Shown one piece after another: positions 56,561 to 64,000 of a stretch of 64,000 nucleotides of DNA. How positions within the stretch are numbered: the first letter of the stretch is position 1; each line of letters opens with the position of its first letter. This DNA is from Hymenobacter sedentarius. GTDB taxonomy: Bacteria; Bacteroidota; Bacteroidia; Cytophagales; Hymenobacteraceae. The notes below the pieces were generated by a model. That model was not told the origin of the DNA. It saw nothing but the letters and a program-made list of their open reading frames with translations, and ran no database searches. Where the stretch lies: positions 2,480,001 through 2,544,000 of the forward strand of contig NZ_CP013909.1 in the NCBI RefSeq assembly GCF_001507645.1. Reading direction: 5' to 3'. A program made the translations under genes and the position numbers.

Positions 56561-57949
56561 ATGAAAAAAACATTTTATACGCTGGGTATGGCGCTGTTTC
56601 TGGCAGCCCCTCTCACCAGCTGCGATAAAAAGCTTGCCATCGACCCCGTCAACAACGTGAACGCCGACAAGGCCCTGGAAACGTCGTCTGACGTGGAAGC
56701 GGCTCTGGTGGGCACTTACACGGGCCTACAGGCCGTGGGTAGCTACGGCGGCTACATTCAGCTAACGTCGGACCTGCTGGCCGACAACGGCGAAGAAAGC
56801 TTCGTGGGCACCTTTTCCGACCCACCCCAGATTTTCCGTAAGAACATTCTGCGCGATAATGGTTTTGTGTCGACCATCTGGATAAACGCGTACAGCACCA
56901 TCAACCGCGCCAACAACGTGCTGGCCAACATCGACAAGCTCGATTCGTCGGCCAAGCGCAGCCGCGTAGAAGGCGAGGCGAAGTTCATCCGGGCGGCGCT
57001 TTACTTTGAGCTGGTGCGGCTGTTTGCTAAGGACTGGAGCGACGGTACCCCTTCGGCCAACCCGGGCGTGCCGTTGGTACTCACGCCTACTAAAGTGCTC
57101 GATGCCTCCAGCCAGGTAAAGCGCAACACCGTGGCCGAGGTCTACACCCAAGTGCTGGCCGACCTGACCGATGCGGAAACAAAAATGAAAGCTGGCGGCG
57201 CGCTGCCGGCCTTCGCTGCCAACTCCGCGGCCGAGATTTCGACTTTTGCCGCGGCGGGCATGCTGTCGCGGGTGTACTTGCAGCAGAACCGGTTTCCCGA
57301 AGCGGCTGATGCCGCCAACCGGGCCATTGCGGGCCCGTTCTCGCTCACCTCTACCTACGCGGCCGAGTTCCGGTCGGGCGCATCCAACACGACGGAAGAC
57401 ATCTTTGCCGTTCAGATATCGGCCCAAAGCGGCAGCAATGCCCTCAGCACGTTCTACAAAACGCGGGGCGATGTGTCCATCGAAGACAAGCACTTTAACC
57501 AATATGGCACTACCGATGAGCGGCGGACGCTGTTCACCGTGACCAGTGGCAAGCGGCTCTCGGGCAAGTTCGACGCGGTGAACGGCGTGGGCAGCAACGT
57601 CAAGGTGATTCGCCTGGCCGAAATGCTCCTCACCCGGGCCGAGGCCAACTTCCGGGCTGGTACCACGGTGGGCGCTACCCCGCTGGCCGATGTCAACCGT
57701 GTGCGGGCCCGTGTTGGGCTAACGCCACTTGTTGCGTTGACGCTGCCCGCTATCCTGCTTGAGCGCAAGCTGGAACTGGCCTTCGAAGGCTTCCGTCTTG
57801 GCGACCTTAAGCGCAACAAAGAGTCGGTAACCGAGCCGCTGCCCGGTACGGCCGTGCTGCCCTGGAACTCGCCCCGCCTGATATTCCCAATACCCAAGCG
57901 CGAAACCGACATCAACCCCAACCTGGAACAAAACGAGGCTTATAAGTAA
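56561..57949 (+). CDS. RagB/SusD-family outer-membrane lipoprotein (pair 5)
   Basis: A protein of 462 aa with a lipoprotein signal ending APLTSC (Cys21). The RagB/SusD pattern is shown by VEGEAKFIRAALYFELVRLFAK, FEGFRLGDLKRNKES and the ending IFPIPKRETDINPNLEQN. It resembles SusD1 rather than the SusD-like_2 proteins of pairs 2 to 4. A strong terminator follows 27 bp after the stop. Confidence 0.94.
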   Translation: MKKTFYTLGMALFLAAPLTSCDKKLAIDPVNNVNADKALETSSDVEAALVGTYTGLQAVGSYGGYIQLTSDLLADNGEESFVGTFSDPPQIFRKNILRDNGFVSTIWINAYSTINRANNVLANIDKLDSSAKRSRVEGEAKFIRAALYFELVRLFAKDWSDGTPSANPGVPLVLTPTKVLDASSQVKRNTVAEVYTQVLADLTDAETKMKAGGALPAFAANSAAEISTFAAAGMLSRVYLQQNRFPEAADAANRAIAGPFSLTSTYAAEFRSGASNTTEDIFAVQISAQSGSNALSTFYKTRGDVSIEDKHFNQYGTTDERRTLFTVTSGKRLSGKFDAVNGVGSNVKVIRLAEMLLTRAEANFRAGTTVGATPLADVNRVRARVGLTPLVALTLPAILLERKLELAFEGFRLGDLKRNKESVTEPLPGTAVLPWNSPRLIFPIPKRETDINPNLEQNEAYK

Positions 57950-57976
57950 GCCCTTGCTTGTAAAACAGGATTCAAC

Positions 57977-58010
57977 AAAAAAGGCCCTGGCATTTGCCAG
58001 GGCCTTTTTT
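57977..58010. terminator. bidirectional terminator between susD5 and the SPFH gene
   Basis: Arms of 15 bp (AAAAAAGGCCCTGGC and complement) around a 4-nt loop. It serves the convergent genes on both strands. Confidence 0.92.
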
Positions 58011-58028
58011 ATGATGGGTTCTCGCGGC

Positions 58029-58937
58029 TTACTTCTCGCCGAGCAGCAGCTGGGGCCCGGTGCCGCGCCCGTTGCCCATGATGATGACCTTGGCGTTGGG
58101 CGAGGTGGCAATGGCCTGGTTAGCTTTGATGGTTTCGTACTGGAGCAGCTTGTCGCTGAGCTCGGTGTTTACAATGCGCTGGTAGTCGGCGATGCCCTGG
58201 GCCTCCACGCGCTTGCGCTCGGCCTCCTGCTTCTCTTTCTGCAATACGAACTGCATTTTCTGGGCGTCCTGCTCGGCCGAGATTTTGCTCTCAATGCTGG
58301 CTTTCACCGATTGCGGCAGCTGGATGTTGCGAATGAGCAGTTGGTCGAGTTGCAGGCCGCTGGTGCGGAAGTCTTTTTCGATAGAGTTAAGAATGCGCGT
58401 CTGGAATTCTTCGCGGCGAGTGGAGTAGAGGGCCACGGCATCGTAATACACGGCGTTGTCGCGGATGCGGGTGCGCGAAATGGCCCGTACGATTTTGTCC
58501 TGGTAGTCCTCGCCGATGGTAGCCAGGATGCGGGGCGCCTGGGCCGGCACCACGTGGTAAAGCACCGTCAAGTCGATGATGACCTCCAGGCCATCGGCCG
58601 AAAGCACCCGGATGGCATCGTCGCCCACTTGGGCGCCTTCGCCGTGCTGGGCCGACATGGTATAATTCTGCGTCCGGGTATCGAAGCGCGTGATGTCGAC
58701 CAATGGGTTCACCACGCTCAGGCCGGGCTGCAGCACGCGCGGTTGCACCTTCCCAAACAGCGTTTGGACGCCCACCTGGCCCACTCCAATCTGCACTACC
58801 GTGCTCAACGCCAGGCCCAGCACCAGGAAGGCACCCCCCAGAAAGATGAGGCCGCCCCGCAGGGGTTGCAGGCGCTCGAAGCGCGAAGCATTCAAGCCCA
58901 AAATTAAGATTATGAAACCGAGGACGGTGAGGGTCAT
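58029..58937 (-). CDS. SPFH/Band 7 (prohibitin-like) membrane protein
   Basis: A protein of 302 aa. Two hydrophobic segments near the N-terminus (about 3-18 and 28-50) are followed by the SPFH domain (about 52-215: GQVGVQTLFGKVQPRVLQPGL is its start, abbreviated VGVQTLFGKV). A long charged helix follows (about 215-265, AEQDAQKMQFVLQKEKQEAE). The ending NAKVIIMGNG is typical of prohibitin-type proteins. Relatives form membrane scaffolds that modulate proteases such as FtsH. No NfeD or FtsH gene is adjacent. Confidence 0.9.
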   Translation of the reverse strand: MTLTVLGFIILILGLNASRFERLQPLRGGLIFLGGAFLVLGLALSTVVQIGVGQVGVQTLFGKVQPRVLQPGLSVVNPLVDITRFDTRTQNYTMSAQHGEGAQVGDDAIRVLSADGLEVIIDLTVLYHVVPAQAPRILATIGEDYQDKIVRAISRTRIRDNAVYYDAVALYSTRREEFQTRILNSIEKDFRTSGLQLDQLLIRNIQLPQSVKASIESKISAEQDAQKMQFVLQKEKQEAERKRVEAQGIADYQRIVNTELSDKLLQYETIKANQAIATSPNAKVIIMGNGRGTGPQLLLGEK

Positions 58938-59021
58938 GGGAGGGTTATTACCTGGTTAAAGTGGTGAAAAGTGACAAGGCCAAGGTTGACCCTAATTGGT
59001 GTGCAGAGGTGCTGAAACCAT

Positions 59022-59489
59022 CTATTCCGCGTCGTCATCCGTGCTGAAATCCAGCGTGCGGGCCAGGTCTACGCCCTCTTGGGCTACTTCTTCGAGCAGC
59101 TCGGGGGCGTCGGCATCGAGGGTACGGCCGAAGAGGTTGAGCAGTTCTTCGCCTTCCTCGTTCACGTACAGGTTCTCGTAGAGCCGGTCGAAGAGGCGGG
59201 CTTCGCGGCCCACAATGCGGTCAATGTCTTCGGGCGAGCGGGCTTCGCTCAGGGCGCGGTGCAATACATCCAGCACCTGGCGGCTCTCGTCGTGTTCGCC
59301 GAGTTCCGATACCAGCTTGAGCAAGCTCATGGCCACGCCCAGCCGCACTTGCTCGAAGCGAAAGGGCCGCTCGGCGGTGGGCGCGGCGCGCAGTTGGTCG
59401 TAGGCCCGCAGGGTGGTGGGGGTGAGGTAGTACTTCACGTCGTTGGGGGCGGTGAAGGCGAGGTGCAGTAGCTGTTCGTAAGGACTCAT
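59022..59489 (-). CDS. conserved hypothetical helical protein
   Basis: A protein of 155 aa from ATG 59489 (MSPYEQLLHLAF); the frame extends upstream to 59603, but that part looks non-coding and overlaps the leader of the divergent gene. It is soluble, mostly helical and acidic, ending DLARTLDFSTDDDAE. No domain is recognised. It is 84 bp upstream of the SPFH gene on the same strand and may be co-transcribed with it. Confidence 0.7.
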   Translation of the reverse strand: MSPYEQLLHLAFTAPNDVKYYLTPTTLRAYDQLRAAPTAERPFRFEQVRLGVAMSLLKLVSELGEHDESRQVLDVLHRALSEARSPEDIDRIVGREARLFDRLYENLYVNEEGEELLNLFGRTLDADAPELLEEVAQEGVDLARTLDFSTDDDAE

Positions 59490-59634
59490 GAGAAAAGGGG
59501 GCTTGGATGCCGTAACACGGCCGGGTGCGGTGCGTAAGCAGAAAGCCGCAAGGTACGCGCGGGAGCAAAGCCATGTCCTTAATCGTGGTTGGGCGGCGTG
59601 CATTACATCATTCCTAACCCTTTATTTTTTAGCG

Positions 59635-59898
59635 ATGACCCACAAAAGCAAATGGCTGCTGTTTGCCCCGCTGGGCCTGCTCACCATTGGGGCCGGCGCC
59701 AGCATGGTGCCCTGGGCTGGCCACCTCAAAGCCCAGAAAGTACCCACCGCGAAATGGGTAGCAGCCGGCACCGCGGCCCTAGTCGTCCTCAATGCCGGGG
59801 TTAGCTTATTCGGCCGCGGCGTACTGGAGCGGATGCGGCACGAGCTGCAGGAAAAGCCTTCCCAGAGCTCGGTTTATCCGTTATTGAGCACCTATTAA
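59635..59898 (+). CDS. small membrane protein of unknown function
   Basis: An 87-aa protein from ATG 59635 (MTHKSKWLLF). Two hydrophobic segments are visible (about 8-25 and 43-60), with a short basic loop between them and a polar C-terminus. The upstream extension of the frame to 59488 overlaps the divergent gene and is rejected. No family is recognised. Confidence 0.65.
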   Translation: MTHKSKWLLFAPLGLLTIGAGASMVPWAGHLKAQKVPTAKWVAAGTAALVVLNAGVSLFGRGVLERMRHELQEKPSQSSVYPLLSTY

Positions 59899-59902
59899 GC
59901 AC

Positions 59903-59934
59903 AAAAAAAGCCCCGGCGTTGCGGCCGGGGCTTT
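59903..59934. terminator. terminator between two convergent small genes
   Basis: Arms of 11 bp (AAAGCCCCGGC and complement) around a 6-nt loop. The long A run on the left makes it a good terminator for the minus-strand gene at 59959-60282 and a weaker one for the plus strand. Confidence 0.8.
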
Positions 59935-59958
59935 AGGGAATTTGTGTATTAGGGAAAC

Positions 59959-60282
59959 CTACTCGGTTTTAGCTTCTACTTTCTGGGTCGTTTTCTTCAC
60001 GGCACCGCTCGTCTTCTGAGCACCGCGTTTAACCACGTGGCCGGTTTTCTGGGCGCCGCGCTTCAGGACGTGACCGGTTTTGTGCACCACGTTGCCAGCT
60101 GCATCTTTGGTATTGTCGAGGGCGGCGCCAACGTTGGTTTTGCCGGTCTTTACTACAACTTTTTCAGTGCCATTGTCCCGAACCTTTACTTCGGTCTTGG
60201 GGTTGGCGGGAGTCACGTCTTGGGCGTTGGCAGCGGTAGTAGCAAGGGCCAGGCCGGCGAGCAACAAAAGGGACTTTTTCAT
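59959..60282 (-). CDS. secreted basic repeat protein of unknown function
   Basis: A protein of 107 aa with a signal peptide ending ANAQ (about residue 21). The mature protein is Lys/Thr/Val-rich and contains a tandem repeat, KTGHVLKRGAQ followed by KTGHVVKRGAQ, then a related third unit. It has no Cys and no membrane segment beyond the signal. It is probably periplasmic or exported. No family is recognised. Confidence 0.7.
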   Translation of the reverse strand: MKKSLLLLAGLALATTAANAQDVTPANPKTEVKVRDNGTEKVVVKTGKTNVGAALDNTKDAAGNVVHKTGHVLKRGAQKTGHVVKRGAQKTSGAVKKTTQKVEAKTE

Positions 60283-60363
60283 AGGAAGGGCTTTTTTAAG
60301 GTAAATTCGGGGGTTGTACGCAGCACCGGAGTATATGTTTTCTGTCCCGGCCGATTGTACTGC

Positions 60364-61626
60364 CTATTGACCCTCCATTACCGTGCCAGGTAGCAGCAGC
60401 GAGCTGTCGCCGTAGCTCAGAAACCGGTAGCCGTGGCTCAGCGCGTGCTCGTAGACGTCGCGCCAGCCGGGCCCCAGCAAGGCGGCCACCAACAGCAGCA
60501 GCGTGCTCTCCGGCTGGTGAAAATTCGTGATAAGGCCATCGACCAAGCGAAACTGATAGCCCGGCGCAATGAGCAGCCGCGTGGAGGCCTGCAGGGTATC
60601 GGCCCCGGTTGCTTGGAGGTGGTGCAGCAGTGCCTCAAGGGCCATTCCGGGGCTGATGCTGGCGGCCGCGGCGGCCATGTCGTAGGGCTGCCATTGCGTT
60701 ACGGCCAGCTCTGTATCATCGGCTTGGTGGGCGTGCAGTAAGCCCACGCCCAGCCAGTACAGGCTTTCGAGGGTGCGCAGGCTGGTGGTGCCCACGGCCA
60801 GCACCGGCAGGGGCCGGTGGGCCAGCAGCTGCCGCAGCAACGCAGCCGTGACCAAAATCGGCTCGGTGTGCATGGGGTGGCCGGCCATGTGGTCGGCCTT
60901 CACCGGCTGGAAGGTGCCGGCCCCCACGTGCAGCGTTACGTGGCCGATATCGAAGCCCTTGGCACGCAGCTCGGCCAGCAGCTCGGGGGTGAAGTGCAGC
61001 CCGGCGGTGGGGGCTGCCACGGCGCCCTCTGCCGCCGCGTACACCGTTTGGTAGCGAATGGCATCGGCCGGGGTATCGGTGCGGCCCAGGTAGGGGGGCA
61101 GGGGCAGGTGACCGCCCGCCCGCAATACTTCGGCAAAGGGCAGGCTGGCGGGCTCCCAGCGAAAATCTATCAGCGCCGTGCCGGCTTCCTGGGCCTGGCG
61201 CTCGGCCCAGAGCGTGGCGGTCTGGCCGTCGGCGGTTTCAAATTCCAAGGTTACGGGGCCTTCCTTCCAGCGGCGGCCGTTGCCCACCAGGCAGCGCCAG
61301 GTGCACTGGCCGGTTTGCTGCAGGGCCAGCTCCAGGCTGCGGTGTGGGGCCACGGGCTCGAGGCAAAACAGCTCAACCTGGCCCCCGGTGGGCCGGCGGG
61401 CCAGCAGCCGCGCCCGCACCACGCGGGTATCATTAAAGATTAACAACGAGCCGGCCGGCAGTTCCTGGGACAGGTCGCGGAACTGCTTATCCGAGAGCTG
61501 ACCGTGGCGGCTGACCAGCAGCCGGCTGGCGGCGCGGTCGGGCAGGGGCTCCGGGGCAATGCGGTCTGCCGGCAGCGGGTAGGTGAAGTCGTGAATGGAA
61601 AGGTCGCGCGGGTGGGGGCTGGTCAT
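60364..61626 (-). CDS. queA: S-adenosylmethionine:tRNA ribosyltransferase-isomerase
   Basis: A protein of 420 aa from ATG 61626 (MTSPHPRDLS); the frame opens earlier at 61722, but that part overlaps the neighbouring gene. Family motifs are YPLPADRIAPEPLPDRAASRLLV, SLLIFNDTRVVRARL, AAPTAGLHFTPELL and HVGAGTFQPVKAD. It transfers the ribosyl part of SAM to preQ1 in tRNA to form epoxyqueuosine. The length is somewhat greater than the usual ~350 aa because of inserts and a C-terminal extension. The other queuosine genes are not in the window. Confidence 0.95.
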   Translation of the reverse strand: MTSPHPRDLSIHDFTYPLPADRIAPEPLPDRAASRLLVSRHGQLSDKQFRDLSQELPAGSLLIFNDTRVVRARLLARRPTGGQVELFCLEPVAPHRSLELALQQTGQCTWRCLVGNGRRWKEGPVTLEFETADGQTATLWAERQAQEAGTALIDFRWEPASLPFAEVLRAGGHLPLPPYLGRTDTPADAIRYQTVYAAAEGAVAAPTAGLHFTPELLAELRAKGFDIGHVTLHVGAGTFQPVKADHMAGHPMHTEPILVTAALLRQLLAHRPLPVLAVGTTSLRTLESLYWLGVGLLHAHQADDTELAVTQWQPYDMAAAAASISPGMALEALLHHLQATGADTLQASTRLLIAPGYQFRLVDGLITNFHQPESTLLLLVAALLGPGWRDVYEHALSHGYRFLSYGDSSLLLPGTVMEGQ

Positions 61627-61631
61627 GGCCG

Positions 61632-61639
61632 CAAAGGTC
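61632..61639 (-). promoter_or_regulatory. candidate -7 box directly before queA
   Basis: Minus-strand GACCTTTG differs from TAnnTTTG only at the first base and ends 5 nt before the queA ATG. It is identical to the box before the lolD-like gene. Confidence 0.3.
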
Positions 61640-61660
61640 GCGCCGGCCGGCCAAAGGCGC

Positions 61661-62464
61661 CTAATTTGCCCGCCGGAACAGCAGCAAATGCTGCTGCGGC
61701 AGGGTCTCCACCGTCTCCACAAACTCGAGGCCCACGGCAGCCATTTCCTTGCGGGCCTGCTCCACGCTCATCTTGTGAATACGCTTTATGGGCACGTTCG
61801 CGTCCTCGGCCCGGTACTCGACCAGCGCCAGCCGGCCCGTAACCGGGCGCAGGGCGCGCCGAATGGCCCGGCCCATCTCGCGCGGGTGGTCGAACTCGTG
61901 GTAGGCATCCACGATGAGCACCAGGTCCACGCTGTCGGCGGGCAGGGCCGGGTTGGTGGTGGTGCCCAGCACGGGGCGCACGTTGGGCACGTTGAGCTTG
62001 CGCTTGCTGGCCTGCAGGGAGGCTATCATTTCCGGCTGAATGTCGACGGCCAGCACCTGCCCCTTGGGCACCTTTTTGGCCAGCTGGAACGAGAAAAAGC
62101 CCGTGCCGGCCCCAATGTCGGCCACCACGTCGGTGGGCTTCAGCTTCAGCTCCCGTATCAGGATGTCGGTGCCTTCTTCCTGGCGGCGGCCGCTGCGCTC
62201 CAGCCAATCGGCGCCCTCGTGGCCCATTACGTGGGCTATCTGGCGGCCCATGTAGTAGGTGCCGATGCCGTTGGGGTCGCGCGGGGAGGCCACCTCGTAG
62301 CCGGTGGTATCGGCTAGCACAGCCGCTTGCATGCGCTTTTCAGCAACGAGCGAGGGACGCGTTTCGGCGGGAATTTGCGTGCAGCCCCATACCAGCAAGC
62401 CAAGGCTGCCGCATGCGCCAACTACACTCAAAGTCCGGTGCCAGACTGGGAAATAGAACTTCAT
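61661..62464 (-). CDS. exported class I SAM-dependent methyltransferase (lipoprotein-type signal)
   Basis: A protein of 267 aa from ATG 62464 (MKFYFPVWHR); an ATG at 62485 is also possible. The N-terminus looks like a lipoprotein signal with lipobox GLLVWGC (Cys28). The methyltransferase fold is clear: VVADIGAGTGFFSFQLAKKV (motif I, GAGTG), VLAVDIQPEM, and VDLVLIVDAYHEFDHP. This family of secreted methyltransferase-like proteins exists in other bacteria, but SAM is cytoplasmic, so its activity outside the inner membrane is unexplained. It ends 34 bp before the queA start. Confidence 0.85.
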   Translation of the reverse strand: MKFYFPVWHRTLSVVGACGSLGLLVWGCTQIPAETRPSLVAEKRMQAAVLADTTGYEVASPRDPNGIGTYYMGRQIAHVMGHEGADWLERSGRRQEEGTDILIRELKLKPTDVVADIGAGTGFFSFQLAKKVPKGQVLAVDIQPEMIASLQASKRKLNVPNVRPVLGTTTNPALPADSVDLVLIVDAYHEFDHPREMGRAIRRALRPVTGRLALVEYRAEDANVPIKRIHKMSVEQARKEMAAVGLEFVETVETLPQQHLLLFRRAN

Positions 62465-62672
62465 ACAATCCGCAAGTAAGCACATTCGGGGTAGTCAACA
62501 GCTACATGAGCCAGAGCGTTCAGCCCAAGTTTATTCCGGCGACTGCCCGGGGCGGCACGTTGCTTAAAATCAATACCTGATTGCTACAATAAGAAAATAG
62601 CTGGGGACTACCACCTGCATGTACATTTGACCGTAGAACGAGCATTTCCTCTTTCTCTTACCCTCATTACCC

Positions 62673-63293
62673 ATGAAAAACACTTTTCCTCCCTTCGCCA
62701 AAATTATTGCCGTGGCCGCCTGCGCCCTGACCCTGGGTAGCTGCAGCCGTGCCGAGTACGCCATGCTGCCCAAAGGCGGCTCGTACCACGGCGTAAACCG
62801 CGCCGCTACGCCAGTACCTGCCCAGCCAGAAGCAACCGCCGCCGTAACGCCTGCCGCCACGCCCGAAGCAGCAGCCACGGTAACGGTAGCCGCCACGCCT
62901 GCGCCCGCGGCGGCCCCCGCCACCGCCGCTGCACCCGCTCCCAAGGCCGAAGCAGCCGCCAAAAAAGTAGCCGTAGCCCCAGCGGCTGCCGTAGCCACCC
63001 AAACGAATCAGGCCGTGGCCACCACTACTCCCAAGCTCAACGCCATGCAGCGTTTGGCTTTGAATAAAGTGACGCGCAGGATGGATAAGCTCATGCAGCA
63101 CTCGGCTACCGCGCGCCAGCACGACAACACGGCTTCGACTACCAAGACCAGCGCCATCAGCGGCAACCTCCGCACCGGCATTATTCTCGTGCTAATTGGT
63201 CTGATTGTCGGCATCTTTAGCCCTCTGATTGGTACCATCATTGCCCTCATCGGTGTGATATTCCTCGTCCTCTGGCTGCTGGATAACTTGTAG
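62673..63293 (+). CDS. Ala/Pro-rich lipoprotein with C-terminal hydrophobic segments
   Basis: A protein of 206 aa with a lipoprotein signal ending LTLGSC (Cys24). Residues about 45-115 are a low-complexity linker of Ala, Pro, Thr and Val. A short helical region (NAMQRLALNKVTRRMDKLM) follows, and the C-terminus has strongly hydrophobic stretches (GIILVLIGLIVGIFSPLIG, LIGVIFLVLWLL) like those of small YqaE-type or DUF membrane proteins. It may span the periplasm from one membrane to the other. Function unknown. Confidence 0.75.
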   Translation: MKNTFPPFAKIIAVAACALTLGSCSRAEYAMLPKGGSYHGVNRAATPVPAQPEATAAVTPAATPEAAATVTVAATPAPAAAPATAAAPAPKAEAAAKKVAVAPAAAVATQTNQAVATTTPKLNAMQRLALNKVTRRMDKLMQHSATARQHDNTASTTKTSAISGNLRTGIILVLIGLIVGIFSPLIGTIIALIGVIFLVLWLLDNL

Positions 63294-63307
63294 GCCCATC
63301 ATTTTAA

Positions 63308-63359
63308 CCCCACAGAAAAAGGCCCGACTACTCGTGTAGTCGGGCCTTTTTCTGTGGGG
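63308..63359. terminator. 24-bp perfect palindrome, bidirectional terminator
   Basis: Arms 63308-63331 and 63336-63359 are perfectly complementary around TCGT. The inner part (GGCCCGACTAC with A and T runs) is a normal terminator; the outer CCCCACAG arms extend it. It ends the lipoprotein gene on the plus strand and priA on the minus strand. Confidence 0.92.
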
Positions 63360-63371
63360 CTAAAACAGAGT

Positions 63372-64000
63372 TTACATGGGGTCCACGTCAGCCACTAGGC
63401 GGGCTTGCTTGAACTCCTTCTGGTCCTTCACCACGTCCATGGCAGCGCAAATCTGCTCTTTGGCCCATTTCAGGGCAGTGTGGGCGCGGTCTAGCTTGAT
63501 GGTGATTTCCTGCAGGTAGAAGTTGCGGATGCGGAAGATATAGGGCGCCTCGGGCCCCAGCACGGCGGCGCGGCCCAGGCGGTCTACCAGCTCCTGCGTG
63601 AGCAAAATGGCCGCCTGCTCGCCCAGGCCCTGCTCCACGTGCTTCACCGTCATCTTAATCACGCGCATGAAGGGCGGGTAGCCGTGCTCGTGGCGCTGCA
63701 CGATTTCGTAGTTGTAAAACTCCACGTAATCGTTGCGAATCACCTTGTCGAAAATCACCTGCGTGGGGTCCGAGGTCTGGATAAGTACCTTGCCTTTCTT
63801 GCCCTTGCGGCCGGCCCGGCCGCTTACCTGCACAAACATCTGGTAGGCCCGCTCGTGGGCCCGGAAGTCGGGGTAGTGAATGATGCTGTCGGCGTTGATA
63901 ATGCCCACCAGGCTCACGTTGGCGAAGTCGAGGCCCTTGGTCACCATCTGGGTGCCCACCAGCACGTTGGTGGCCTGCTTTTCGAAATCGGCGATGATTT
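63372..64000 (-). CDS. priA: primosomal replication protein N' (PriA), C-terminal part (runs off the right edge)
   Basis: About 209 codons are visible; the gene continues past 64000. The helicase C-terminal motifs are present: VGTQMVTKGLDFANVSLVGI (motif IV/V region), DFRAHERAYQMFVQVSGRAGRKGKKG (motif VI, QVSGRAGR) and YPPFMRVIKMTV of the C-terminal domain. PriA is the 3'-5' DNA helicase that restarts stalled replication forks. The zinc-binding and Walker A parts lie outside the window. Confidence 0.95.
   Translation of the reverse strand, partial: IIADFEKQATNVLVGTQMVTKGLDFANVSLVGIINADSIIHYPDFRAHERAYQMFVQVSGRAGRKGKKGKVLIQTSDPTQVIFDKVIRNDYVEFYNYEIVQRHEHGYPPFMRVIKMTVKHVEQGLGEQAAILLTQELVDRLGRAAVLGPEAPYIFRIRNFYLQEITIKLDRAHTALKWAKEQICAAMDVVKDQKEFKQARLVADVDPM

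Overview
The window reads as chromosome of a GC-rich, pigmented-type Bacteroidota, most likely Hymenobacter or a close relative. The evidence is five SusC/SusD outer-membrane uptake pairs, a PorQ-type type IX secretion gene, a PorE-like OmpA protein, promoters of the Bacteroidota TAnnTTTG type, no Shine-Dalgarno sequences before ordinary genes (but one inside prfB), and palindromic intergenic repeats of a kind common in these genomes. No rRNA, tRNA, CRISPR array, phage or transposase gene was found.

Layout. 1-1013: two small overlapping accessory genes of lower GC, then a GreA-like gene. 1117-10050: housekeeping and envelope genes (metallo-beta-lactamase-fold hydrolase, PorE-like OmpA protein, Lon protease, PorQ, HslU), with palindromic repeat clusters on both sides of porQ. 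10119-26569: a minus-strand array of three consecutive SusC/SusD pairs plus a short lipoprotein gene and a chimeric remnant of that lipoprotein gene. 26570-27670: an AT-rich divergent intergenic region of 1.1 kb. 27671-32644: a fourth SusC/SusD pair on the plus strand. 32744-53058: mostly single housekeeping genes: prfB with its programmed +1 frameshift, a CZB protein / CHASE3 histidine kinase / receiver cluster, rnhB, a candidate structured small RNA, a Nudix hydrolase, plsC, gatC, a large TPR membrane protein, a LolD-like ATPase, a cobalamin adenosyltransferase, a branched-chain aminotransferase, gcvT, comB, a MazG-like pyrophosphohydrolase, dtd, a GT-C-like membrane protein, a truncated SGNH-hydrolase remnant, mltG and an RNase D. 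53402-57949: a fifth SusC/SusD pair. 58029-64000: SPFH protein, small hypothetical proteins, queA, an exported lipoprotein-type methyltransferase, an Ala/Pro-rich lipoprotein and the 3' part of priA.

How the genes work together. Each SusC is a TonB-dependent barrel and each SusD its lipoprotein lid, so the pairs should import oligomeric nutrients. No glycosidase, peptidase, ECF sigma or anti-sigma gene lies beside any pair, so substrates cannot be inferred. PorQ and the PorE-like protein point to type IX secretion. Lon and HslU are proteolysis ATPases; hslV is not in the window.

The most interesting signals are: (1) a promoter, three hairpins and a terminator on the minus strand at 37622-37797 that together look like an unannotated small RNA; (2) a deletion junction at about 15593-15605 that fuses a susD 3' end to the interior of a lipoprotein gene; (3) the prfB frameshift site; (4) TAnnTTTG-like boxes only 3-7 nt before the start codon of several genes, suggesting leaderless or near-leaderless mRNAs; (5) palindromic repeats flanking comB, one of which supplies the C-terminus of the neighbouring MazG-like protein.
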